Shown here: piece by piece, positions 32,938-42,247 of the stretch
Position numbering within the stretch: the stretch's first letter is position 1
Layout of the letters: each line of letters begins with the position of its first letter
NCBI GenBank assembly: GCA_003246335.1
Contig: QKAR01000150.1
Location: 1 to 49,347 of the forward strand
DNA length: 49,347 nt
Direction: 5' to 3'
Origin: Spirochaetales bacterium
GTDB lineage: Bacteria > Spirochaetota > Spirochaetia > Treponematales > Treponemataceae
Translations under genes and position numbers: made by a program
Notes under the pieces: generated by a model
What the model saw: only the letters and a program-made list of their open reading frames with translations
Told to the model about the DNA's origin: nothing
Databases searched by the model: none

Positions 32938-34362
32938 TTAAATCCGCTCTTTCTTTCGCGTAACGATGAGGAAGAACGTGAGGACGGCGAGCGCGAACAC
33001 GATGCCTACGGGATAGGAAATCGAGATGGGCAGCTTAAAGCCTTCCGGCGCCTGCAGGATGTACGTCATCGAGACCGCGCTCATGAACGTCGCGGGAACG
33101 ACGGCGATCCACATGTTCTTTTTCTTAAGATAGAGGTACATGGCGGCGGACCATAGTACGATCATCGCGAGGGTTTGGTTCGACCACGCGAAATAGCGCC
33201 ACACGATGTTGAAGTCCATCTGCGAAAGGAGGGCTCCGACGCCCAGGATGGGAACGGCGAGGGCGAGCCGGATCGGGATTTTCTTCTGATCGATCTTGAA
33301 CCAGTCGGAGACCGTGAGTCGGGCGCTGCGGAACGCGGTGTCGCCCGAGGTGATCGGGCAGAAAATGACGCCGAGGATCGCGAGGACTCCGCCGACTTTT
33401 CCGAGCATATTGATGGAAATGTCGTAAACGACGCCGCCTTGGCCCTTAGTCGCCGGGGCCGCGAGAGCGGCGGCAAGGCCGCCGGTCCCGTGATAGAACG
33501 TCATGCCGGCCGCGGCCCAAATGAGGGCGATAATTCCCTCGCAAACCATCGCGCCGTAGAAAACCCTGCGGCCGTCGCGCTCGCTCTTCAGGCAGCGGGA
33601 CATGATCGGGGACTGCGTCGAATGGAAGCCGGAAATCGCGCCGCACGCGATCGTGATGAACAGGAGCGGCCATATGGGCAAGCCTTTCGGGTGAAGGTTC
33701 GCGAACGCGAATTCGGGAGTGCTCATCTTTCCGGTGAAGTTCCCCAGGATGGTTCCGCCGCCGATGCCGACGGCCATGATGATGAGGACGATACCGAAAA
33801 TCGGATATATCTTGCCGATGAGCTTATCGATCGGAAGCAGGGTCGCGAGGAAATAATACACGAGCACCACGACGAGCCAGAACGTGTAGTTGAGCTTGTC
33901 GGGAGTGAGCTTCGCGAGAAGGCCGGCGGGACCGGTCATGAAAACCGTGCCGACGAGAATCAGGAGAACGACCGAGAAGACGCGCATGACGTTCTTCATG
34001 ATCGGGCCGAGATAAATACCGACGATTTCCGATACGCTCGCGCCCTCGTGGCGCATCGACAGCATCCCGGAGAAATAGTCGTGAACGCCACCGGCGAAAA
34101 TGGTTCCGAAGGTTATCCACAGGAACGCCGCGGGGCCCCACAAGGCGCCGGAAATGGCGCCGAAAATCGGGCCGAGGCCGGCGATGTTCAGAAGCTGGAT
34201 CAAGAAAATATTACCGGTCTTCATCGGAACGAAGTCGACGCCGTCGGTCTTCGTCAGCGCGGGTGTCGCCTCGTCCGTCGGCCCGAAAATTTTGTCCACA
34301 ATTGGAGCGTACAGGAAATACCCGGCGATCAAGATCGCGAGACACACAAAAAAAGTAATCAC
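32938..34362 (-). CDS. cstA: Carbon starvation protein CstA family transporter
   Basis: A 474-residue polytopic membrane protein of the CstA/BtsT family, which import peptides or pyruvate. It has the typical N terminus with a short YFLYAPIVDKIFGP, then TKTDGVDFVPMKTGNIFLIQLLNIAGLGPIFGAI, AGGVHDYFSGMLSMRHEG, STQSPIMSRCLKSERDGR and CPITSGDTAFRSARL. This is the shorter variant (about 470 residues, not 700). The start is GTG at 34362 with AAGGGGG upstream and a promoter at 34386-34415. Confidence 0.92.
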   Translation of the reverse strand: MITFFVCLAILIAGYFLYAPIVDKIFGPTDEATPALTKTDGVDFVPMKTGNIFLIQLLNIAGLGPIFGAISGALWGPAAFLWITFGTIFAGGVHDYFSGMLSMRHEGASVSEIVGIYLGPIMKNVMRVFSVVLLILVGTVFMTGPAGLLAKLTPDKLNYTFWLVVVLVYYFLATLLPIDKLIGKIYPIFGIVLIIMAVGIGGGTILGNFTGKMSTPEFAFANLHPKGLPIWPLLFITIACGAISGFHSTQSPIMSRCLKSERDGRRVFYGAMVCEGIIALIWAAAGMTFYHGTGGLAAALAAPATKGQGGVVYDISINMLGKVGGVLAILGVIFCPITSGDTAFRSARLTVSDWFKIDQKKIPIRLALAVPILGVGALLSQMDFNIVWRYFAWSNQTLAMIVLWSAAMYLYLKKKNMWIAVVPATFMSAVSMTYILQAPEGFKLPISISYPVGIVFALAVLTFFLIVTRKKERI

Positions 34363-34385
34363 TTTTCAAATCCCCCTTGAGGGCA

Positions 34386-34415
34386 AGTATAACCCCGGTT
34401 TTTAAAATCTGTAAA
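34386..34415 (-). promoter_or_regulatory. Promoter of cstA
   Basis: On the minus strand TTTACA (34415-34410) and TATACT (34391-34386) are 18 bases apart, about 23 bases before the GTG start. Confidence 0.5.
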
Positions 34416-34440
34416 ATCAAATATTTAAAAACGGGAGGCC

Positions 34441-36348
34441 TCAGCCAAAGAGAATTTTCATTTCCGCGCGGTATAGGTCGTCGAGGCGGTATCGCATGAT
34501 TTCCTGCTTGGCGGAAAGCTCAACGCCGAGCTCGAAGGGTTTTTCCAAAAGAACGAAACGGTTGATCCTCTCGAAGGCCTTAAAGCCGTTCTTCGCGCTA
34601 ATAAGTGCGGCTATCTCCGATTCGTAGAGCTTACGCGTTTGCTCATGAGCGAAAATATCCGCGAACGAGGCAAACTCGATCGAGTTGTCAACGGCCCACG
34701 AAGAAAGTTCGTCTTTGTTAACAATTATTAGGGCTCCTAAATATCGCTGATCCTGACCGACGACGACCGACTGCGCTACGTACCGAGATTCGTTCAGCTT
34801 GAGCTCGACGGGCAACGGCTCGATGTTCTCGCCGCCGCGAAGGACGATCGTGTCTTTCTTTCGCCCGCGCAAGATGACTTCTCCCGTGTGCGTCTTAAAG
34901 CCAAGATCCCCGGTGTCGAGCCACCCTTCGGGCGAAATCACGCGCGCGGTGAGTTCGGGTTTTCGGTAATAGCCCTTCATCACGTTGCCGCCGCGAACGA
35001 GAACCAAACCCTTCACGCCGGGAGGAAGCTCCCGCCCGGACTCATCGACTATTTTCATCTCGCAGCACGAAATCGGCGTGCCGATCGTTCCGAACACGGG
35101 TCGGCCGAAGGGCCGGACGGCGGTCACGGGCGCAGTCTCCGTGAGACCGTAACCCTCGACGACGTTTACCCCGACGGCCCAGAAGAACTCGTCGATATTC
35201 GGAGGAAGGGCGCCGCCGCCGGAAACTCCGCCGCGAAAGGAATTTCCGAGCTTGAGGCGAATTTTCCTAAATACGAGCAGGCCGCCCAGCGCCTTTACCG
35301 GCCACAAAAGGACGAAAGGCAAAAAGCACGCGATCGCCTCGAAGACTCGCTGACCCCGGGAAAAAACCGGGCTACGGCCGAACACCTTGCGCTGAAAACG
35401 CGATTGCAATATCGCGGCCTCGACGAAAAAATTGAAAATGATCCAGGTCGCGCCGCCGGTTTTCCGCATGAGCCGGTAAATGCCGTCGTAGACCGACTCC
35501 CAAATTCGCGGGACCGAGGGCATGATTTGCGGGTTCATTTTCGCGAAATCGCCGAGCAGGACGCTCCCGATCGGTTTCGAGTAAATAATGGCGGAAGCGC
35601 CGATCAAGATGACGTATTCGCAAAGGCGCTCGAAGGCGTGCCAAACCGGCAACACGCAAAGCGCTCGATCGCCGGGATAAAGAACGATGCGCGAGGGAAG
35701 TTCCTCGAGCTGACAGAGGAAATTTCCGTGGCTCAGCATGACGCCTTTCGGTTCTCCCGTCGTGCCTGAAGTAAAAATTACCGTCGCGATGTCGTCCCAC
35801 GCGCCTGTTTCAAGCTCGGCCTCGACGCGCTCGGGATTTTCGGCGCGATACCCCCGCCCCCGCAGGCGCAACGCCTCAAGGGAGATAATATCGAGTCCCG
35901 CCGATGCGGCCGCAGCGGCGCGCTCGGTTGAGGGGGCGTCGAATAAAACGACAGCGGCAAGGAGCGGCAAGGCGTTTTTATTGTCGAGAACTTTCGCCAG
36001 CTGCGCGTCATTTTCCAGAACCGCGACCCGACATTCGGCGAAAGAAAGGATATAGGTGATCTCGCGCGCGTTCGCGTCGCAGCCGCGGGGAACGTCGGAA
36101 CAACCGATTGCCATGATCGCCATGCTCAGATGGAGCCAATCGGGTCGATTGTCGCCGATTAAGCCGACGCGATCGCCGCGAACCTGACCAAGAGACAATA
36201 ATCCCGCTGCGTAATCAAGAACGAGGGAGTATTCCTCGGCGAAGGAAATCGGGATGAATTCTCCGGATTTAGCCTTATAATATTGTCCGGGAACCTCGGG
36301 ATATTCATTCGCGATTCGCCTCAAAAGCTTGGGCAAGGTTCTGTCCAT
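34441..36348 (-). CDS. AMP-forming long-chain acyl-CoA synthetase (FAA1-like)
   Basis: A 635-residue acyl-CoA synthetase. Motifs are IFTSGTTGEPKGVMLSHGN, GVSGGGALPPNIDEFF, GYGLTETAPV, GWLDTGDLGFKT, and GRKKDTIVLRGGENIEP. It belongs to the longer eukaryote-like long-chain branch and is quite unlike the 575-residue ligase at 4.1-5.8 kb. A GTG at 36369 would extend the N terminus by seven residues, but that codon lies beyond a predicted -10 (36360-36365), so I prefer the ATG at 36348. There is no ribosome site for either. Divergent from pdxA. Confidence 0.9.
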   Translation of the reverse strand: MDRTLPKLLRRIANEYPEVPGQYYKAKSGEFIPISFAEEYSLVLDYAAGLLSLGQVRGDRVGLIGDNRPDWLHLSMAIMAIGCSDVPRGCDANAREITYILSFAECRVAVLENDAQLAKVLDNKNALPLLAAVVLFDAPSTERAAAAASAGLDIISLEALRLRGRGYRAENPERVEAELETGAWDDIATVIFTSGTTGEPKGVMLSHGNFLCQLEELPSRIVLYPGDRALCVLPVWHAFERLCEYVILIGASAIIYSKPIGSVLLGDFAKMNPQIMPSVPRIWESVYDGIYRLMRKTGGATWIIFNFFVEAAILQSRFQRKVFGRSPVFSRGQRVFEAIACFLPFVLLWPVKALGGLLVFRKIRLKLGNSFRGGVSGGGALPPNIDEFFWAVGVNVVEGYGLTETAPVTAVRPFGRPVFGTIGTPISCCEMKIVDESGRELPPGVKGLVLVRGGNVMKGYYRKPELTARVISPEGWLDTGDLGFKTHTGEVILRGRKKDTIVLRGGENIEPLPVELKLNESRYVAQSVVVGQDQRYLGALIIVNKDELSSWAVDNSIEFASFADIFAHEQTRKLYESEIAALISAKNGFKAFERINRFVLLEKPFELGVELSAKQEIMRYRLDDLYRAEMKILFG

Positions 36349-36359
36349 AATTGGTTTAC

Positions 36360-36388
36360 AAAATATCACGACGTGTCATTTTGTGCAA
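36360..36388 (-). promoter_or_regulatory. Promoter of the second acyl-CoA synthetase
   Basis: Minus-strand TTGCAC (36388-36383) and TATTTT (36365-36360) with a 17-base spacer. The -10 lies 11 bases before the ATG at 36348, so the leader would be only a few bases. Confidence 0.5.
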
Positions 36389-36438
36389 GTTTTCGCATTT
36401 CACGACGGCATGCTCTCCCGAAAAAAACCGTAAATCGC

Positions 36439-36444
36439 TATACT
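36439..36444 (+). promoter_or_regulatory. -10 element TATACT six bases before pdxA
   Basis: TATACT, GTGGGA, ATG at 36451. The GGGA touches the ATG and cannot act as a normal ribosome site. Confidence 0.5.
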
Positions 36445-36450
36445 GTGGGA

Positions 36451-37353
36451 ATGAAGAGTCCCTCACACAAACCGAGAATCGGCATCACCGTCGGAGACCC
36501 GGCGGGAATCGGCCCCGAGATCGTCAGGGCGGCGATCCAAGAGCAATCAATATTGGAAATTTGCGAGCCGGTAATATTCGGCATGATAGACCCGGACGAC
36601 ATCGCGCGCGCGGGCATTCAAGCCGGGGCGGTTAGCGCCGCGGGGGGCCGCGCGGCTTTCACGGCGATTGAGTTAGCCGTTCAAGCGGCGGAAAAAGGCG
36701 ATATCGCCGCTTTGGCGACCGCCCCGCTCAATAAGGAGAGCCTCCGCGCCGCGAATGTTCCCTACATCGGTCACACGGAAATACTCGCGGGCCTCACGGG
36801 AAGCGACGACCCGCTCACGCTATTCGAGACGCTCGGACTCCGGAGCTTTTTCCTCTCGCGGCACGTTCCCCTGCGCGTCGCGTGCGATTTGGTCACCGAG
36901 GAACGAATATACGATTATCTCCTGCGCTGCGATCGAGCCCTCCGAGAGGGGCTTGGCCTCGTCGATCCGACGATCGCGGTGGCGGGACTTAACCCCCATT
37001 GCGGCGAACACGGCCTATTCGGCACGGAAGACGCGTGCATCGGGCCCGCCGTCGAGCGGGCGACGCGAATGGGGATTCGCGCGGTCGGACCCATCGGGGC
37101 CGATTCGGTTTTTCATCTCGCGAAAATCGGGAAATTCGACGCGGTCCTCTCGCTGTACCATGATCAAGGGCATATCGCGTGCAAAACCCTCGACTTCGAC
37201 CGGACGATATCGCTTACCATCGGACTGCCATTCCTGCGAACCAGCGTCGACCACGGCACGGCCTTTGACATCGCCGGGAAAGGGCTCGCAAGCCCTATCA
37301 GCATGATCGAGGCGGTAAAAGTCGCCGTGAAATACGGAGTCGCGCGAAAATGA
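36451..37353 (+). CDS. pdxA: 4-hydroxythreonine-4-phosphate dehydrogenase family protein
   Basis: A 300-residue NAD- and metal-dependent dehydrogenase of the PdxA family. It has the N-terminal ITVGDPAGIGPEIV, ATAPLNKESLRAANVPYIGHTEIL (metal-binding His), GLNPHCGEHGLFG, and YHDQGHIACKTLDFDRTISLTIGLPFLRTSVDHGTAFD. PdxA makes a precursor of pyridoxal phosphate, but the PdxA2 branch acts on phosphorylated four-carbon sugar acids. No other pdx gene is present, so the branch is not settled. The start at 36451 fits the family N terminus and lies six bases after a -10. The stop overlaps the HAD gene's start (ATGA). Confidence 0.88.
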   Translation: MKSPSHKPRIGITVGDPAGIGPEIVRAAIQEQSILEICEPVIFGMIDPDDIARAGIQAGAVSAAGGRAAFTAIELAVQAAEKGDIAALATAPLNKESLRAANVPYIGHTEILAGLTGSDDPLTLFETLGLRSFFLSRHVPLRVACDLVTEERIYDYLLRCDRALREGLGLVDPTIAVAGLNPHCGEHGLFGTEDACIGPAVERATRMGIRAVGPIGADSVFHLAKIGKFDAVLSLYHDQGHIACKTLDFDRTISLTIGLPFLRTSVDHGTAFDIAGKGLASPISMIEAVKVAVKYGVARK

Positions 37354-38030
37354 TACGACACTTACTGCTCGACCTCGACAACACGCTGTATCGGGCTTCC
37401 GAGGGCATGGACGAAGGGATCACGCGGCGAATGCTTTTCTTCGTCGCGCGCCACCTCAACGTCCCGTTCGAAGAGGCCGTAACGCTGAGATCTTCGGGAA
37501 TGCCGCGCTACGGCACGACGCTTGAATGGCTTCGGGTAGAGCATGGACCCATCGACGAAAACGATTATTTCGCCGCGGTCCATCCCGAGGAAGAGATCGA
37601 GGAATTGCGCCCCGACCCGAAACTCAGGCCGTTCTTGCAATCGTTGCCGCTGCCGATAACCGTGCTCACGAATTCGCCGATGATTCACGCCCAACGGGTC
37701 TTGCGCTATTACGGGATCGAGGACTTGTTCGTCGGGGTGTACGACATAACGTTCCATAAAGGGGTCGGCAAGCCGCATCCCGAGGCTTTCCAAAACACCT
37801 TGAAAGCCGTGGGCTACTCGGTGGAGGAAACCCTATTCGTCGACGACCTGCCGAAATACGCGCGCGGCTTTCAGGCGATAGGGGGAAAATCGGTTCTCGT
37901 CGACGAAAGCGGCAAACACGCCGAACTCGCGAAAGCCGAGGGTTTCGGCCTCATCCCGTCCATTTACGGCCTCGAGGACTATTTACGGCAAAACTCCGAC
38001 GCCTCGTCCGCTACGAGCCCGCGCGATTGA
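37350..38030 (+). CDS. HAD family pyrimidine 5'-nucleotidase-like phosphatase
   Basis: A 226-residue HAD hydrolase of the SDT1/YjjG-like group. Motif I is LLDLDNTLYRASEGMD (D8, D10), motif II is ITVLTNSP, the Lys is in KPHPEAFQNTL, and motif III is LFVDDLPKYARGF. Relatives dephosphorylate pyrimidine nucleotides or similar phosphates. Translationally coupled to pdxA by a four-base overlap, which hints at a related phosphate substrate or just a shared transcript. Confidence 0.85.
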   Translation: MIRHLLLDLDNTLYRASEGMDEGITRRMLFFVARHLNVPFEEAVTLRSSGMPRYGTTLEWLRVEHGPIDENDYFAAVHPEEEIEELRPDPKLRPFLQSLPLPITVLTNSPMIHAQRVLRYYGIEDLFVGVYDITFHKGVGKPHPEAFQNTLKAVGYSVEETLFVDDLPKYARGFQAIGGKSVLVDESGKHAELAKAEGFGLIPSIYGLEDYLRQNSDASSATSPRD

Positions 38031-38126
38031 CAGCGCGCGGACTCTGGCGGTAAAACTATCGAGCCGGGAAACAGCGCGCGGCGCGTTCCCGCGAAATCAA
38101 CTATTTCAATCTGCAGGAGATCCCTC

Positions 38127-39011
38127 ATGAACCCCAATTCGCTTGCGATCCGTTATCGACACCTTTTCCCCGAGCTTAAGCGACTCGCGAAGCAAGGCTC
38201 CGTCATAACCGAGGACAACGTCTTGCAGGAAGCGAACGTCGAAATCAGGAAAATCATGGATCAGATGTGCGCAGACAACATTCTCCCCACGTCAGAATTC
38301 CGCAACGCGGCGAACGCGAAAGAATTTCTCGAGAAAATCAGATCGGGCAAGCGAGGAATAATCCTCATGGAACACTATAGCAACTTCGACCTGCCCGGCC
38401 TGATGTACCTTCTCGACCGAGCCGGCCCCGAATGCGCCGAGCTCGCGACGAAAATCGTCGCCGTAGCGGGAATGAAACTGAACGAGGATAACCCCTACGT
38501 CTCAGCGTTCGCCGAAGCCTACTCGCGCATCGTAATCTACCCCAGCAGATCCCTCGCCTCCATCACCGACCCTGAAAAATATAAAGAGGAAGACCTGCGA
38601 AGCCGGAAAATCAACCTCGCCTCCATGCGGGCGATGGACAAAATTCGCAAGGAAGGCAGCGCCGTCCTCGTGTTCCCGTCGGGAACCCGGTATCGACCCG
38701 GAAAGCCGGAGACGAAACGCGGCGTTCGGGAAATCGACTCGTATATCCGCCTGTCCGACGTCATGATGCTCATCTCGATCAACGGAAACTGCCTGCGCAT
38801 ATCCGAGGACCCAAAGGACATGATGGGCGACGTGACGTGCGAGGATCGCGTCATCATGACCGCGAGCCCCGTCTATGACTGCGAGGAATTCCGCGCGGAC
38901 GCGAAACGATGGGGCGGCGAGGGAGTCGAGGATAAAAAGCAACTCGTCGTGGATTTCGTCATGCACCGCCTGGAGGAAATGCACGTGGAAAACGAGAAGG
39001 GGCGGCTCTAG
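38127..39011 (+). CDS. PlsC-like glycerolipid acyltransferase
   Basis: A 294-residue acyltransferase, with no evident membrane span, of the 1-acylglycerol-3-phosphate acyltransferase superfamily. Catalytic motif I is MEHYSNFDLPG (H83, D88), and the phosphate-binding motif III is FPSGTRYRPGK (183-193), where the usual Glu of FPEGTR is Ser. It most likely adds an acyl chain to a glycerol or lysophospholipid, and could use acyl-CoA from the ligases. A clear AGGAGA ribosome site precedes the ATG at 38127. Confidence 0.82.
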   Translation: MNPNSLAIRYRHLFPELKRLAKQGSVITEDNVLQEANVEIRKIMDQMCADNILPTSEFRNAANAKEFLEKIRSGKRGIILMEHYSNFDLPGLMYLLDRAGPECAELATKIVAVAGMKLNEDNPYVSAFAEAYSRIVIYPSRSLASITDPEKYKEEDLRSRKINLASMRAMDKIRKEGSAVLVFPSGTRYRPGKPETKRGVREIDSYIRLSDVMMLISINGNCLRISEDPKDMMGDVTCEDRVIMTASPVYDCEEFRADAKRWGGEGVEDKKQLVVDFVMHRLEEMHVENEKGRL

Positions 39012-39044
39012 GAACCGCGAAGGTCGAGGGAAATGGCGCCGCCT

Positions 39045-40241
39045 TCACGCGTACAGCTCGACGCGGTCGCGGCCGTTTTCCTTCGCCCGATACATCGCCA
39101 TATCGGCTTTTTCGATGAATGAGTCCAGCGTCGCCCCGAAGCCCGGGTTCGGGACGCCCGCGTGTATGCCGATGCTCAACGTATAGGAAAAGCCCAAATG
39201 CTTAGGAAAGGATGACAGGGCGACTTCGGAGCGGATGCGGGTCGCTAAGGCCCGCGCCCCCTCAACGGTCGTGTCGGTAAGGAGAATCACGAATTCTTCC
39301 CCGCCCCAGCGGCAAGCAAGGTCGCATCCGCGAACCGTTCGCCGCAAAATACGCCCAAAATCCCGCAAAACCTCGTCGCCAAACGCATGCCCGAAACGAT
39401 CGTTCACTTTCTTAAAATAATCGACGTCGAGAAAAAGAATCGAGAGGCTCGCGCCATAGCGTAAATGCCGGTCGAAGCCGATGGCCCCGTCCTCCAGAAA
39501 ATGGCGACGATTGAGCAAGCCGGTTAAGTGGTCAAGATACGCAAGCTCAAGGATATGGCGATCGTTGGTCTCCTTTACTATGAGCATGAATCCCGCGCTC
39601 CCGACGAAAAGAATGAGCAAAAACGTGAGAAACACCGCGCTTTCGACGACGGTTTTCGGGACTTGCAGAAAGCTGAAGCCTAAGACTTCCTCAAAAAGCC
39701 GCAACAGCGGAAAAATCAACAACGTGAGATAGGCGAAACCAATGAGATAGCGAAGCGGGGATTTTTTTCGGGACAGGAGGCACGCGAAACCCGGAACGCA
39801 AAAAAGGAAGGTGATGGTCGCGAGCACGTTCGCGAAAATGTTAAAGTCGCGCGACGGAAAAAAAGCGAGAAAAAAATTGAAATAAATGAGTATGACGCCA
39901 AAAACTATCCCGTATGCCACCTTGAAGGAAACGCTCATTTTCTTGATGGCGAAAAGCAGCGAGCGAGACTCCACGTAGCAGCCGACGAGCAGGCACGTCA
40001 CGCCGAAATTCGCCGATAGTAAAAACGGAACCCGCCCCATCAAGAGAAAAAGTATCCATCCAACCGACTGCGCGAATTTCGCGCCGCCGAAATTTAAGTA
40101 CGCAGACTGCTGTCCCTGAACCCCGCCGCCGAACACGAATACGAACACGAACAGTCCCGACAAAAAATTTCCCCAAACGAGAATTTTTATTACCGTAAAC
40201 GCGTTCAGGGAAAATAAATCTACTAAAAAATCACTTGGCAT
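39045..40241 (-). CDS. Membrane-bound GGDEF diguanylate cyclase
   Basis: A 398-residue protein with about seven membrane segments (residues 15-225) followed by a GGDEF domain (about 235-398) with LDHLTGLLNRRHF, LDVDYFKKVNDRFGHAFGDE, active-site GGEEF (313-317) and an intact inhibitory I-site RGCD five residues before it (304-307). It should make cyclic di-GMP in response to a membrane signal, and be product-inhibited. The N-terminal membrane part is not one I can name. No EAL domain is attached. The ATG at 40241 is six bases after TATACT with no ribosome site. Confidence 0.92.
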   Translation of the reverse strand: MPSDFLVDLFSLNAFTVIKILVWGNFLSGLFVFVFVFGGGVQGQQSAYLNFGGAKFAQSVGWILFLLMGRVPFLLSANFGVTCLLVGCYVESRSLLFAIKKMSVSFKVAYGIVFGVILIYFNFFLAFFPSRDFNIFANVLATITFLFCVPGFACLLSRKKSPLRYLIGFAYLTLLIFPLLRLFEEVLGFSFLQVPKTVVESAVFLTFLLILFVGSAGFMLIVKETNDRHILELAYLDHLTGLLNRRHFLEDGAIGFDRHLRYGASLSILFLDVDYFKKVNDRFGHAFGDEVLRDFGRILRRTVRGCDLACRWGGEEFVILLTDTTVEGARALATRIRSEVALSSFPKHLGFSYTLSIGIHAGVPNPGFGATLDSFIEKADMAMYRAKENGRDRVELYA

Positions 40242-40247
40242 AATAAC

Positions 40248-40253
40248 AGTATA
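40248..40253 (-). promoter_or_regulatory. -10 element TATACT six bases before the GGDEF gene
   Basis: Minus-strand TATACT, GTTATT, ATG at 40241. A possible -35 TTGCGC lies 18 bases upstream (40277-40272). It separates this gene from hisD. Confidence 0.55.
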
Positions 40254-40289
40254 AGCGGTCGGCTAAAAAATGCGCAAAAAAAGCGACGA

Positions 40290-41639
40290 TTATCGGCCGA
40301 GACGACGCGCGGCGGCGAGCGCGTGGCCGGATAGCCCTTCGGCGTTCGCGAGGTTTTCCGCGGCCTCAAGGGACGCTTTCCAGCCTGAAAGATCGGGCGA
40401 AGAATCGGAACCTTTCCCGCCAACGCGCAACGTGGTTACGGTTTTGAGGAAATGCCGGACCGAAAGCCCCCCGGTGAAAAGGGCGCTTCCCGACGTGGGC
40501 AGCGTGTGGTTAAGCCCCGCGGCGTAATCTCCCAAGACCTCCGCGGATCGGTGCCCGACGAAAAGGGAACCATAGTTGCGCGCCTCGGACTCGAGCGCGT
40601 CCCGTTCCGGGCCGCGCTCAAGCGCGAGCTCTAAGTGCTCGGGCGCCTTACGGTTCGCGATGGCGACCGCCTCGGAGAACGACTTGGCGATAATGATCGC
40701 GCCGTTCCGCGCGAAGCTCGTCCGCGCCGCCGCTCCCTCGGGAAGGCGCGACACGAGGGCCGAAACTTCCTCCCGAACGGCGAGCGCGAGCGCGCGATCG
40801 ACCGTGACGAGAATGGCCTGCGCGTCGGCGTCATGCTCGGCCTGCGCGAGAAGGTCGGCGGCGACCCATGAAGGGCTCGCGGAACCGTCGGCGATTACCA
40901 TCACCTCCGTCGGGCCGGCGACGAGGTCGATGCCGACGTCTCCATACACGAGCTTTTTCGCCGCCGCGACGAATTTATTGCCGGGCCCCACGATCACGTT
41001 CACGCGGGGAATCGATTCGGTGCCGTACGCCATCGCGGCGATCGCCTGTGCCCCGCCGACTGCGAAAACCCGATCTATGCCGCAAATCGACGCGACCGCC
41101 ATTATTCTTTCGTCCGCGTAGGGTGCGCCGTCGCGACCGGGATGCGGGGCTGGAGGGGTGCAGAGAATGACTTCGCCGACTCCGGCGGCCTTCGCGGGAA
41201 CCGAGCCCATGATAACCGACGAAAAAAGGGGAAACCGTCCCGCGGGAACATACACGCCCGCCCGCTCGACCGGTATCGTTCGCTGTCCGGTAACGAGCCC
41301 CGGTGATAGCTCAACCTCAAAGTCGTCGAACGAAGAACGCTGCCGGGAGGCGAACTTCAGCGCGAGATCGCGCGAAAGCAGTAAGGATCGATAGAGCGAG
41401 GGATTTTCGGACTCAAGTTTTTTTTCCGCGCCAAAGAGCTCGGCGCGGGGTATTTCAAAGGATGCCGGATTGGCGCGGTCAAACTTCGCCGCGAACGAGC
41501 GAATCGCCGCATCGCCTTCCGCACGAACGCTCTCGAGAATACCCGGTACGGCGGCGACGTCCGCGGCAAGCCGACGAACGGAATAAAATGACTCAGGAAT
41601 ATCGGCGGACTCAATTATTGCTATGGCGTCGGACGGCAT
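40290..41639 (-). CDS. hisD: Histidinol dehydrogenase
   Basis: A 449-residue cytosolic enzyme that oxidises L-histidinol to histidine with two NAD (last step of the pathway). Family motifs: [95 protein letters not shown] and [25 protein letters not shown], with Zn-binding and catalytic Gln/His/Glu residues in these motifs. An AAGGAG site precedes the ATG. It is 2.7 kb from hisGBA on the same strand, with two other genes between. TATACT at 41666-41661 may be its -10. Confidence 0.94.
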   Translation of the reverse strand: MPSDAIAIIESADIPESFYSVRRLAADVAAVPGILESVRAEGDAAIRSFAAKFDRANPASFEIPRAELFGAEKKLESENPSLYRSLLLSRDLALKFASRQRSSFDDFEVELSPGLVTGQRTIPVERAGVYVPAGRFPLFSSVIMGSVPAKAAGVGEVILCTPPAPHPGRDGAPYADERIMAVASICGIDRVFAVGGAQAIAAMAYGTESIPRVNVIVGPGNKFVAAAKKLVYGDVGIDLVAGPTEVMVIADGSASPSWVAADLLAQAEHDADAQAILVTVDRALALAVREEVSALVSRLPEGAAARTSFARNGAIIIAKSFSEAVAIANRKAPEHLELALERGPERDALESEARNYGSLFVGHRSAEVLGDYAAGLNHTLPTSGSALFTGGLSVRHFLKTVTTLRVGGKGSDSSPDLSGWKASLEAAENLANAEGLSGHALAAARRLGR

Positions 41640-41694
41640 GGATTCTCCTTAACGAGTACCAGTATACCCGGATACGGTCCGGTTCTTCCACCAC

Positions 41695-41744
41695 TTGACA
41701 TAACCTTCTCTTTAAAGTTATTTACTAAATTAGTAATTTACTAA
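41695..41744 (+). promoter_or_regulatory. Promoter with repeated TTACTAA operator-like elements
   Basis: TTGACA (41695-41700) is followed 18 bases later by TATTTA (41719-41724). Over and after it lie three copies of TTACTAA: direct at 41722-41728, inverted (TTAGTAA) at 41730-41736, and direct at 41738-41744. The first two form a perfect dyad with a one-base centre, and the two direct copies are 16 bases apart. AAAGGA precedes the ATG at 41756. Confidence 0.5.
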
Positions 41745-41755
41745 AGGACTAGCAA

Positions 41756-42247
41756 ATGAAAATTCCAACATCGCTTAAACACAAGCCGGTTTTCGCATGC
41801 GAAAACTACGCAAATATCGATGGTAGATACGCCTACGAGACGGATGCGCAAGGCCTTTCGCTCGGGCTCGCCCAGTGGAACGACCGGGGAAAAATCGATA
41901 TTTCGGCGAAAGTTTGGCGCTATACCGGCGAAAAATGGTCCCGGCAATCAGAGGAACTCCCGCTCCACCGCGTGCTTGACCTCGCCATACTGATCGCGCG
42001 CGCCGAGCTCCATTTCCGCGAAGCCTATCGATTCCCGAAATTGTACGATGAATCCGCCCCGAACCTGGACCGCATCGGCTTGCAGGGAGACGCGATGACC
42101 GTCGAGATATGCAAAGAAAACCCGATGGTCGACGAGGATATCAAGCTTTTTCGCGACGCGCTGGTGAAAGACGACGAAATACTCTCGGAGCGATTCACGA
42201 CGCTCGCCCGGCTTTTAAGCGAGGCGGGCTATGGACGCCGCGAATGA
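41756..42247 (+). CDS. Uncharacterised protein (DUF6530-like)
   Basis: A 163-residue soluble protein that I match, from memory and only tentatively, to DUF6530: MKIPTSLKHKPVFACENYANIDGRYAYETDAQGLSLG, AQWNDRGKIDISAKVWRYTGEKWSRQSEELPLHRVLDLA. It has alternating strands in the first half and helices in the second. No catalytic motif is seen. It is the first gene of a two-gene unit (four-base overlap with the GIY-YIG-like gene) under a repeated operator. Confidence 0.7.
   Translation: MKIPTSLKHKPVFACENYANIDGRYAYETDAQGLSLGLAQWNDRGKIDISAKVWRYTGEKWSRQSEELPLHRVLDLAILIARAELHFREAYRFPKLYDESAPNLDRIGLQGDAMTVEICKENPMVDEDIKLFRDALVKDDEILSERFTTLARLLSEAGYGRRE

Noticed and set aside
33175-34380. A 401-codon open frame on the plus strand opposite cstA
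   Set aside because: It mirrors a real gene, has low-complexity Arg/Glu/Asp/Gly-rich translation and no domain; in GC-rich DNA such shadow frames are expected.
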